Source of the DNA: Flavobacteriaceae bacterium
GTDB lineage: Bacteria > Bacteroidota > Bacteroidia > Flavobacteriales > Flavobacteriaceae
DNA: 7,189 nucleotides
Assembly: GCA_018623955.1 (NCBI GenBank)
Contig: JAAZUX010000037.1
Location: 1-7,189, forward strand
Reading direction: 5' to 3'
A program made the translations under genes and the position numbers. Shown here in pieces: positions 1 to 6,299 of this stretch (within the stretch, counting starts at the first letter, position 1; every line of letters starts with the position of its first letter). The notes beneath the pieces were generated by a model. That model made no database searches. It saw only the letters and a program-made list of their open reading frames with translations, and was not told the DNA's origin.

Positions 1-823
1 GCTCTTTGGCATATTTTACTGAAGCCTCAAAAGCACCTTTGGCTATTCCCAAAGAAAGTGCAGCGATCGAAATTCTTCCACCGTCCAGTATCTTCATCGA
101 TTGAATAAATCCCTCACCAACATCTCCCAGACGATTGCTGTCCGGAATGATGCAATTGTCAAAAACCATCTCAGCGGTTTCCGAGGCACGCATTCCCAAT
201 TTGTTCTCTACTTTTCCAGCGCTGAAACCCGGCGTACCTTTTTCGATGACAAAGCTGGTCATCCCATGGCTATCTCCTTTTTCTCCATTTCTAAAAATAA
301 CAACAGCCAAGTCACAGGACTTACCGTGGGTAATAAAGTTTTTAGTTCCATTCAAGACCCAATGATCACCTTGTTTTTTGGCAGTCGCATTCATACCTTT
401 TGCGTCAGAGCCCGTGTTGTACTCGGTCAATCCCCATGCACCTATCCACTGACCGGTGGCCAATTTGGGCAACCACTTCATTCGTTGCTCTTCATTACCA
501 AATAGGTAAAGGTGTTGGGCGGCCAAAGAATTGTGAGCCGCTACCGACAGACCAATGGAAGGATCAACTTTTGAAATTTCTTCGATCACAGCAATATACT
601 CGTGATAACCCATACCGGAACCACCATAGATTTCGGGGATCAACACCCCCATAAAACCCAATTCTCCAGCTTTTCTCAAAACTGTTGCAGGAAAAAATTG
701 TGACTCATCCCACTCCATCACATTCGGCCGAATGTACTGATCTGAAAAATGTTTTGCGGACTCAATGACCATCTTTGTGGTCTCTCCATAGTTCATACTC
801 ACCGCTCTGTCTAACTCAAACAT
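1..823 (-). CDS. acyl-CoA dehydrogenase (3' end cut off by window)
   Basis: A flavin enzyme that introduces the alpha,beta double bond into an acyl-CoA, passing electrons to electron-transfer flavoprotein; cytosolic, in fatty-acid or branched-chain amino-acid breakdown. The visible 274 residues of an expected ~380 cover the N-terminal helical domain, the beta-barrel middle domain and the start of the C-terminal helical domain. Diagnostic stretches are GFMGVLIPEIYGGSG (residues 56-70), WIGAWGLTEYNTGSDAKG (126-143, the flavin/substrate-binding signature region) and LGMRASETAEMVFDN (209-223), followed by KILDGGRISIAALSLGIAKG. The usual catalytic glutamate lies in the missing C-terminal part, so substrate chain length cannot be judged. 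The ATG at 823 sits 4 bp after the stop of the upstream HhH gene, which suggests translational coupling; a second in-frame ATG at residue 10 is a weaker alternative. Last visible gene of the minus-strand operon. The family is certain, the exact substrate is not. Confidence 0.95.
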   Translation of the reverse strand, partial: MFELDRAVSMNYGETTKMVIESAKHFSDQYIRPNVMEWDESQFFPATVLRKAGELGFMGVLIPEIYGGSGMGYHEYIAVIEEISKVDPSIGLSVAAHNSLAAQHLYLFGNEEQRMKWLPKLATGQWIGAWGLTEYNTGSDAKGMNATAKKQGDHWVLNGTKNFITHGKSCDLAVVIFRNGEKGDSHGMTSFVIEKGTPGFSAGKVENKLGMRASETAEMVFDNCIIPDSNRLGDVGEGFIQSMKILDGGRISIAALSLGIAKGAFEASVKYAKE

Positions 824-827
824 AGTC

Positions 828-1658
828 TTAAAATGTCTGTAAATATAAACTTATTCTCTCTATTTTCAATGAGTCAAATCCCTCAATATTTTGAAGATCA
901 CCAAACCCAATTCCCGTATTGGAGCTTCGCCATTTGATGATGTTCCGTGCATCTTGGGCTGAAAAATAGGGCAAAGCCTTCAACTCATCGTAGGAAACTG
1001 TATCCAAAAGCAATTTGTTCATTTGAGGTAAAACTTTGATATCGAATCGCTTTTGAATTCTTTGAACAACCGCACTGTCCAAGCCATAAACTTCATACAA
1101 CTGATCCGGATCACTATACCCTTTTAAGTATTTTCTGTAATTGATGATCCGTTGAGAAAGTTTTTTACCCACTCCATAAATGATTTCCAAATCCGCCGCT
1201 TGGCAATGGTTCAGTCCTATTTTTTTTACCTTCTTTGTGTTTTGAGGGCTTGTTTTCTTACATTCTGGAAAAGTCAGGTAGGGACTCAGCACCGCCATCA
1301 GTTCGTCATCAACTCCTGCTACCCACTGAAATTGTTCGGCAGAATTTATCCATTTTCCCAATTTTCTATGGGCCATCAGTCGATCAAACGAATGGCGTTC
1401 CATTCCCAGCATATAAGCACGATAGTCTGACAAATAATTGGGATCAAAAGGATAAAGGTTTAATTTTTTCGTATCAGACTTTGCAGTAGAATCAATCCAT
1501 TTTTGATGTTGTGCCATTGCCTTTTCGTCCCATTGAATAGGCTTGGAGATTTTTACAAAATCATTTATAAAAGGAATACACAACAGCAAAACCACCAGGA
1601 TCAGCAGGGCATTTCGCTGGGCTTTACGCAGTTGTAAATGGGGGCCAATAAATTTCAT
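828..1658 (-). CDS. membrane-anchored helix-hairpin-helix (ComEA-like) protein
   Basis: Predicted 276-residue protein with one N-terminal transmembrane segment (about residues 16-33, NALLILVVLLLCIPFI) after a short basic stretch, then three tandem helix-hairpin-helix units. These lie at about 71-128 (FDPNYLSDYRAYMLG...), 146-205 (IGLNHCQAADLEIIYGVGKK...) and 216-273 (LLLDTVSYDELKALPYF...). The middle unit has the hairpin GVGKKLSQRI typical of DNA-binding HhH motifs and of ComEA; the other two are more diverged. ComEA-type proteins bind DNA during uptake, but no competence gene is nearby, so the role is open. I chose the ATG at 1658. The frame stays open another 48 codons upstream, but that part overlaps the 3' end of the symporter gene and reads as unrelated, non-hydrophobic sequence. 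It starts 20 bp after the symporter stop and ends 4 bp before the acyl-CoA dehydrogenase start. Confidence 0.88.
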   Translation of the reverse strand: MKFIGPHLQLRKAQRNALLILVVLLLCIPFINDFVKISKPIQWDEKAMAQHQKWIDSTAKSDTKKLNLYPFDPNYLSDYRAYMLGMERHSFDRLMAHRKLGKWINSAEQFQWVAGVDDELMAVLSPYLTFPECKKTSPQNTKKVKKIGLNHCQAADLEIIYGVGKKLSQRIINYRKYLKGYSDPDQLYEVYGLDSAVVQRIQKRFDIKVLPQMNKLLLDTVSYDELKALPYFSAQDARNIIKWRSSNTGIGFGDLQNIEGFDSLKIERISLYLQTF

Positions 1659-1678
1659 TACGGGTTTTGGGGCCAGCC

Positions 1679-3283
1679 TTACTTGCCCTTGATGGCAGCG
1701 AGGTAGACCGTCAATTCTTCTTTTACTTTGGGATAGAGTAGTATCAAGCCAATCATATTGGGAAACACCAAGGCCAAAATCATGGCATCGGAAAAGGTCC
1801 AAACCGCAGACATGTCTCCGGCAGCACCGATCACGATAAAAATCAAAAACAAAATTTTGTAGGAGAGGTCAGCCGCTTTACTCTTACCAAATACGAACAT
1901 CCAGGACTGTAATCCATAGTAGGACCATGAGATCATGGTAGAAACAGCAAACAACACCACGGCAATGGTCAAAAATGGCCCTGCAAAAACGATGTATTTC
2001 GAAAAGGCGGCAGCCGTAATTCCTGCTCCTTCAACAGCCACTCCATCGATCATCACCTTTCCACCTACCCCTCCGTAGTCGAAGACAGTGCTGTCTCCGT
2101 TAAAAATGATGATCACCAAAGCGGTCATGGTACAGATCACTACGGTGTCAATAAAAGGCTCCAAAAGCGCCACCAACCCCTCCGAGGCGGGATATTTTGT
2201 TTTTACGGCCGCATGGGCTATCGAGGCCGATCCTGCCCCTGCCTCATTGGAAAATGCCGCACGACGAAACCCGGTGATCAGCACCCCCAAAAGACCTCCC
2301 AATCCTGCTTGAGGATTAAAGGCTTGGGTGAAAATCATTCCAAAAGCATCGTCGACATAACTAAAATTACTTCCTATGATATAGACACATGCCAATACGT
2401 ACATCAATGCCATGAAGGGGACTATTTTTTCTGTGACTGAGGCAATTCGTTTGATCCCTCCGATGATGATTATGCCCACAAAAACCATCATGATCAATCC
2501 GATAATAGTTCTGGCGCTGCCTCCGGTCATTCCCAGGGAATTGACCAATTGCATGGCAGCTTGATTGGACTGGGCGGCATTCCCCCCTCCAAAGGAAGCT
2601 CCGATACAAAGCACTGCAAAGGTAACCGCCAAAAACTTTCCGATTTTGCCCATACCCCGTTCTTTGAGGCCTTTGGTCAAATAATACATGGGACCTCCAT
2701 AGACGGTTCCGTCCTCGCCAACATCCCGGTAGCGCACCCCAAGGGTACATTCTACAAACTTGGTCGACATGCCCAACAGCCCACAGAGAATCATCCAAAA
2801 TGTAGCCCCGGGGCCTCCTACGGCAATCGCCAGTGCCACACCCGCAATATTTCCATTGCCTACAGTTCCGGAGACTGCTGTGGCCAGGGCTTGGAAGTGA
2901 CTCACCTCCCCTTCCTGACTTTCGTCCCTTATCGTCTCTCTAATGTCTCCCCCGATAGCCAAATCCGGTGCTCCGGCTTCGTGGTGATCCACTGCATCAT
3001 ACTTCCCCCTGACCGTCTGAATCGCTGTAGGAAAACGCCTGACATTCACGAATCCAAAATAGACCGTAAAAAACAATGCACCCCCCACCAGCAAGATGAT
3101 GATGGTCGGAATAGATGTTCCCGGAAAATCGTGTAAAATGACTGCACCCCACCAATTGGCAATGGGAGTAAATGCCTCGTTAATTCTATCATCCAAACCT
3201 TGCTCCTGTGCCCTACCGGCCCAGGGAATCAAAGTCATTAAAAAGAAATAAAGGAGGGTTTTGGAACGGGAAGGCTGCTTCAT
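1679..3283 (-). CDS. AGCS-family sodium:alanine/glycine symporter
   Basis: A 534-residue inner-membrane transporter of the alanine/glycine:cation symporter family, expected to import alanine, glycine or similar small amino acids with Na+. Hallmarks are SGTVGNGNIAGVALAIAVGG (138-157), GMSTKFVECTLGVRYRD (171-187), GDGTVYGGPMYYL-like sequence (about 190-202), SFGGGNAAQSNQA (230-242) and FSNEAGAGSASIAHAAVKTK (344-363). About ten or eleven hydrophobic segments follow one another to the C-terminus. The first 25 residues look like a signal peptide (basic start, LLYFFLMTLIPWAG, then RAQ), a feature I associate with Bacteroidota members of this family. An insert at about 396-420 (GDSTVFDYGGVGGKVMIDG) is a variable loop. 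The gene is intact and starts at an ATG 50 bp after the potassium-channel stop, the longest gap in the operon. The family is certain; the substrate is inferred. Confidence 0.96.
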   Translation of the reverse strand: MKQPSRSKTLLYFFLMTLIPWAGRAQEQGLDDRINEAFTPIANWWGAVILHDFPGTSIPTIIILLVGGALFFTVYFGFVNVRRFPTAIQTVRGKYDAVDHHEAGAPDLAIGGDIRETIRDESQEGEVSHFQALATAVSGTVGNGNIAGVALAIAVGGPGATFWMILCGLLGMSTKFVECTLGVRYRDVGEDGTVYGGPMYYLTKGLKERGMGKIGKFLAVTFAVLCIGASFGGGNAAQSNQAAMQLVNSLGMTGGSARTIIGLIMMVFVGIIIIGGIKRIASVTEKIVPFMALMYVLACVYIIGSNFSYVDDAFGMIFTQAFNPQAGLGGLLGVLITGFRRAAFSNEAGAGSASIAHAAVKTKYPASEGLVALLEPFIDTVVICTMTALVIIIFNGDSTVFDYGGVGGKVMIDGVAVEGAGITAAAFSKYIVFAGPFLTIAVVLFAVSTMISWSYYGLQSWMFVFGKSKAADLSYKILFLIFIVIGAAGDMSAVWTFSDAMILALVFPNMIGLILLYPKVKEELTVYLAAIKGK

Positions 3284-3333
3284 GATTTTTGTATTGGCTT
3301 TTGCAATATCCTAAAAACCGTGGGAAAATCAAA

Positions 3334-4337
3334 TTAATCCAAATCAAACATTGCATTTAATTTGCTTATTGCACTGCCATCCCCCAAAACAATCAACTTG
3401 CTGTGGGACTCCAATTTGAGATCGGCAGGGGGATTGATCAACAATTGCCCTTGGGCATTTCGGAAGCCCACCAAATTACAATGGGTTTTTCGGCGGATTT
3501 CCAATTCCGATAGGGAGCGATTGAGGTATTTTTTGGGCAGGGCATCTATGGCAACCTCCTCCAAGTTGGGACTGTCTTTTTCCAGCCAACTCAATTCCTC
3601 CAAAAAATGGATCAGATCGGGAACCATCAACAAACTGGCCATATGATCTCCCCCGATTGTGTCGGGCATGATGATGTGATCGGCCCCTGCACGTCGGAGC
3701 TTGGCGCGGTTTCCGGCTTCGGTCAAACGGCTGATGATTAACAGCTCGGGATTGAGTTCTCTGGCAGACAAGACCACGAACAAATTGTCCACATCATCGG
3801 GCAGTGCCGCAATCAAATGTTTTGCCTTTCGGATATTGGCCTGCTCCAGAACTGCATCTTGGCGGGCATCACCAGGGATAAAATGGATCTTCTCATGCTC
3901 TTGCACCACTGCCTGATTTTGCTCGATCACCACAAAGGGATGGCCGTGATTCAGCAGTCGGTGTACAGCCTGACGACCATTGCGGCCGTAACCACAGATC
4001 AGGGTATGGTCTTTGAGTGTAGCTGTCATTTTCTTGATTTTTTTTTGTTTGATTTTTTCAAAAATATTTTCTGTCAGAACGAACTGGGTCAGCTCTTTGA
4101 TCCCAAAGGCAAAAACCGTTAAACTCATCATGATAAAAATATGGTAAAAATTTTGGCTTAAGGGGTCAAGGGAGTAACCTCTCCAAAACCCACGGTGCTC
4201 AGGGTGATGGCTGTCATATAGAGGGCATCGACCAAACTGATGTCTGGCAACAACCAATAATATCCCACAGCGCCTATGCAGGAAACCAATAAAATTAAAA
4301 GTAAAGCGGTAAAAATATTGGGGCTAAAAGATTTCAC
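3334..4337 (-). CDS. TrkA/RCK-domain two-TM potassium channel (frameshifted as sequenced)
   Basis: Encodes a potassium channel with a single pore module and a cytoplasmic RCK domain, but the frame is broken once. From a GTG at 4337 the first frame gives 59 residues: TM1 (about 8-28), the pore helix and the selectivity filter TVGFG (48-52), then stops at TAA 4160-4158. The rest continues in another frame: TM2 (about 64-88, NFYHIFIMMSLTVFAFGI), the Rossmann nucleotide-binding TrkA-N domain (HTLICGYGRNG, GxGxxG at about 116-121) and a TrkA-C domain to the end (KLIVLGDGSAIS). One extra base within 4162-4172, in the GGGG or GGG run of the plus strand, joins them into 334 residues reading VTPLTPLSQ or VTPLDPLSQ. 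GTG is chosen because no ATG is in frame and the upstream stretch overlaps PspC; it lies 1 bp after the PspC stop. Ligand-gated K+ flux is the family role. If the frameshift is real the gene is a pseudogene. Confidence 0.88.
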
Positions 4338-4338
4338 G

Positions 4339-4566
4339 TCATAGGTCGAATACGGAAGTTCTGTTGGTGTAAACCAAGTCTTTGAGTTTGAGCCAAAACG
4401 CCAAGGTCAAATAAATGATAAAGCCCCCCACTATGGTCGTAAAAGAAGCGTAAATAAAAAACAAACGAACACTCTTCACACTCATGCCCAAAGAGTCGGC
4501 CAGACGGGTGGACACGGCAAAGCCATACTTTTCAAAAAAATGACGCAATGTACTCACCTGACTCAT
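4339..4566 (-). CDS. short PspC-domain membrane protein
   Basis: A 75-residue protein made almost entirely of a PspC-type domain. Amphipathic sequence (RLADSLGMSVKSVRLFFIYA, residues 21-40) leads into one transmembrane segment (about 36-58, LFFIYASFTTIVGGFIIYLT), ending in a short polar tail. PspC domains were named from the phage-shock response of proteobacteria, where PspC is an inner-membrane sensor. Stand-alone short copies in Bacteroidota are usually labelled PspC-family regulators, but there is no DNA-binding domain here, so I would call it a small membrane protein of unknown role. The domain match is moderate: the segment preceding the membrane span keeps the family's LAxxLGxxxxxVR pattern. 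The ATG at 4566 is 15 bp after the DUF2851 stop. Its TGA is followed after 1 bp by the GTG of the potassium channel, so the two are probably translationally coupled and may act together at the membrane. Confidence 0.8.
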   Translation of the reverse strand: MSQVSTLRHFFEKYGFAVSTRLADSLGMSVKSVRLFFIYASFTTIVGGFIIYLTLAFWLKLKDLVYTNRTSVFDL

Positions 4567-4581
4567 GGCATAAATTTAAAA

Positions 4582-5852
4582 CTAAAAATCGAACAAATAA
4601 AACCCCACGGAACACCACAGGCATCTTTTTTTATCACAATAGAATTTTTTGAGCTGAAGTAAGCCTTGGGAATCCAGAGCCGAACCCATTGAGAGTCCCA
4701 ATCGTGAAAAACCTTTGGTGATGCTGTTGCGCTCGGGCGGAAAGGCGTCAATCCACTGAATGATCTGCTCATCAGTAGTTCCCCACTGTTTTTGGGCATA
4801 GGCAAATCGAAGCGGGATCAAGGTGTTGATCATCACCAACTCAAAAAAAGATTGAGACAACCGTTTGGGACTAGAGGCCGACTCCCGATCAAAAGTATAA
4901 TGTGTTTTCCAAAAGTCGGACACCCCCACTTTTCGAATCCAGACCAAGTCTTTTGGATGTTTTGCCTCAATCAGCCGGGCAAATGGACGCGGGTTTTGGG
5001 CATAGAATTTCGCCAATTGAGAAAGGCGAATGGTAGGAAAATTAGAGGGACGTAAACTTTTGAAATTGACTTTTATCCCCAATATATCTTCAAAACCGAA
5101 CTTTTGCTTAAGATAATCATAATGGGCGCGCAAGCGTTTTGGGTATGGAGAATTTATTTCCCCTTTCAGCAAACCGGAAATCCCCATAAAAAGAGCCTCC
5201 AATACCTCCGGCTCAGAACAGCTTTTTCGAATGACACCAAAGGGAAGGTACTGTGCCCATTTGAGGAACGCATTGCCATTTTGATTCAAGCCGAAGTATT
5301 TGGCTAAAAGCTGAAACAGCGTGGCTTCCCAATCGTTTTTATTGGCTTTTAAAAGCTCAGAAATAAGTTCGGTTTTTTGTTCCAATCGCTCGAAGTAAAG
5401 GCGTTCTTTCCAGTTTTGCCATTGCAGATCCGGAAAACAATCAAAGTGTTTTTCACAAGGAATCCAATGGTGTGTATTTTTGAATTTTTGGAAATAGGCC
5501 TCGACCGATTGGGGGGCAATGGATGGAGACAATTCCAAACAAGGGATCAATTGCCCGGAGGGATAACAAACTTCTGCGTCATTTTCCCATACCACATGGA
5601 GGATGACAGCGTCGTAACTTTTATCGAGATGGTGCCGATGATGATACCACGAAGAAGCTCTAAGGTGAAGTTCTATTGCTCCTGCCCAGAGGGTATCCCA
5701 ATCCAAATTTTGGCGTGAATAAAATCAGGTCCTTGACCGGGATTGGGTTGGCCGGGATGTACAACCGTGACTGGATCCAAAGACACGGTCTTTAGGGTGG
5801 GGCGGCCCAGTTTTTGGAATCGCCACAGATAATGCAGAAAGACCTCTTTCAT
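4582..5852 (-). CDS. DUF2851 family protein (frameshifted as sequenced)
   Basis: A Bacteroidota family without an assigned function. The ATG at 5852 starts a conserved N-terminus (MKEVFLHYLWRFQKLG, later GQGPDFIHAKIWIG) that runs 59 residues to a TAG at 5675-5673. The rest of the family sequence (DTLWAGAIELHLRASSWY, then YDAVILHVVW and onward) lies in another frame and ends at 4582. One extra G in the run at 5699-5697 restores IWIGDTLWAGAIELH and gives 423 residues, close to my recollection of the family length. Visible features are GPDF (41-44), IELH (60-63), a histidine-rich WYHHRHH (69-75), HVVW (86-89) and a C-terminal cysteine cluster C-x4-C-x2-C (406, 411, 414). It follows the rhodanese stop by 33 bp and precedes PspC by 15 bp. 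A TTG at 5706 could start a shorter protein, but this would cut into the conserved domain. Either a sequencing undercall or a recent pseudogene. Confidence 0.88.
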
Positions 5853-5885
5853 TTCGATTTGGGGTCGTTATGTTAGTGTAATCGT

Positions 5886-6194
5886 CTAGGCAGAGGCTGC
5901 GTCCCATTCCATAAACCCACCCAGTAGATTATAGGTGGTATCGATACCCGTCTGATTCATCAATTGACAGGCTTGGGAACTTCGCGCACCTGATCTACAA
6001 TAAACGTAATAATTCTTGGAACGGTCCAAAGACTGAATGCCTTCCATAAAATTGGCGGCTTGGCGAATGTCCAACAATGTTGCGTCTGGGATATGCACTT
6101 CTTCAAACTCTTCAGGAGTCCTCACGTCCAACAAAAAGGCATTGTCGTCGCTTTCAAACTTGTTCTTCCAATCTTCTTGGGATAAATCCATCAT
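5886..6194 (-). CDS. single-domain rhodanese-like protein
   Basis: A 102-residue single rhodanese domain, expected to act as a cytosolic sulfurtransferase or persulfide carrier. It has the opening LLDVRTPEEFEEVHIPDA (21-38), the active-site loop CRSGARS with catalytic Cys66 (66-72), and the closing LLGGFMEWDAA (90-100). The six-residue loop after the cysteine is the form associated with sulfur-handling rhodaneses rather than the longer Cdc25-type loop. There is no signal peptide, so it is probably cytoplasmic. Two ATG codons sit next to each other (6194 and 6191) and either could be the start. It is the first gene of the minus-strand operon, 33 bp upstream of DUF2851, and diverges from the MarR gene across 105 bp. 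Its sulfur acceptor is not evident from the neighbours. Confidence 0.93.
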   Translation of the reverse strand: MMDLSQEDWKNKFESDDNAFLLDVRTPEEFEEVHIPDATLLDIRQAANFMEGIQSLDRSKNYYVYCRSGARSSQACQLMNQTGIDTTYNLLGGFMEWDAASA

Positions 6195-6206
6195 TTATTT
6201 TTAATT

Positions 6207-6214
6207 CAAAATTA
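6207..6214 (-). promoter_or_regulatory. candidate -7 element for the rhodanese-led operon
   Basis: On the minus strand this reads TAATTTTG, an exact match to the Bacteroidota -7 consensus TAnnTTTG. No TTG is found at the expected -33 distance, where the sequence is a T-rich run, and the leader to the ATG at 6194 would be only about 7 nt. Suggestive only. Confidence 0.35.
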
Positions 6215-6243
6215 ACAGACTTGGGCTAAAAAAATAAATTTTG

Positions 6244-6273
6244 TTGGAAATTTATAAATTTCTATTACATTTG
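6244..6273 (+). promoter_or_regulatory. Bacteroidota-type promoter of the MarR-YceI operon
   Basis: TTG at 6244-6246, then exactly 19 bp, then TACATTTG at 6266-6273, which matches the Bacteroidota sigma-A consensus TTG-N19-TAnnTTTG perfectly. A second TTG at 6241-6243 overlaps the register by 3 bp. Transcription should begin near 6278-6280, giving a leader of about 20 nt before the MarR ATG at 6300. Three palindromes overlap or flank these elements. Confidence 0.75.
6247..6262. promoter_or_regulatory. 16-bp perfect palindrome in the promoter spacer
   Basis: GAAATTTATAAATTTC is its own reverse complement. It begins one base after the -33 TTG and ends 3 bp before the -7 element, so a protein bound here would block RNA polymerase. 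A/T-rich palindromes of this size are typical MarR-family operators. Part of the match could arise from base composition alone. Confidence 0.55.
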
Positions 6274-6283
6274 TACGAACAAA
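6270..6283. promoter_or_regulatory. candidate MarR operator 1 over the -7 element
   Basis: TTTGTACGAACAAA is an inverted repeat (TTTGTA, CG, AACAAA, one mismatch in six). It overlaps the last four bases of the -7 element and the expected start of transcription. It is a near copy of the palindrome that begins 15 bp downstream. Confidence 0.55.
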
Positions 6284-6299
6284 ATTTGTAGTTACAAAT
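6284..6299. promoter_or_regulatory. candidate MarR operator 2 next to the start codon
   Basis: ATTTGTAGTTACAAAT has two perfect 7-bp arms around GT and ends directly before the MarR ATG at 6300. The TTTGTA..ACAAA core repeats operator 1 with a 15-bp offset. In the mRNA it could also form a small hairpin over the ribosome-binding region. Autoregulation by the MarR product is the simplest reading. Confidence 0.6.

Noticed and set aside
1659..1802. 48-codon upstream extension of the HhH gene frame
   Set aside because: It overlaps the 3' end of the symporter gene, has no family similarity, and would bury the membrane anchor inside the protein; the ATG at 1658 is better.
2367..2798. 143-residue minus-strand open frame inside the symporter
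   Set aside because: Same-strand shadow in another frame of a conserved gene, with W/R/C/H-rich nonsense composition.
2549..3136. 195-residue plus-strand open frame opposite the symporter
   Set aside because: It is antisense to a highly conserved transporter gene and shows no recognisable domain, promoter or leader.
3284..3333. Possible internal promoter or terminator in the 50-bp gap before the symporter
   Set aside because: No TAnnTTTG with a suitably spaced TTG, and no stem-loop followed by a T-run, could be found.
4158..4172. Programmed -1 ribosomal frameshift in the K+ channel
   Set aside because: No X-XXY-YYZ slippery heptamer in the zero frame and no evident downstream stimulatory structure; a missing base in a homopolymer is simpler.
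3334..4257. TrkA protein with a soluble N-terminus starting near 4257
   Set aside because: The first ~30 residues of this frame are the out-of-frame shadow of the pore region; the true N-terminus with TVGFG is in the frame opened by GTG 4337.
4582..5706. DUF2851 as a complete shorter gene starting at TTG 5706
   Set aside because: The conserved family N-terminus is present just upstream in another frame, so this start is an artefact of the frameshift.
5725..5907. 60-residue minus-strand open frame
   Set aside because: It overlaps the DUF2851 N-terminus and the rhodanese 3' end in another frame, and its composition (rich in R, S, T, P) is typical of a shadow.
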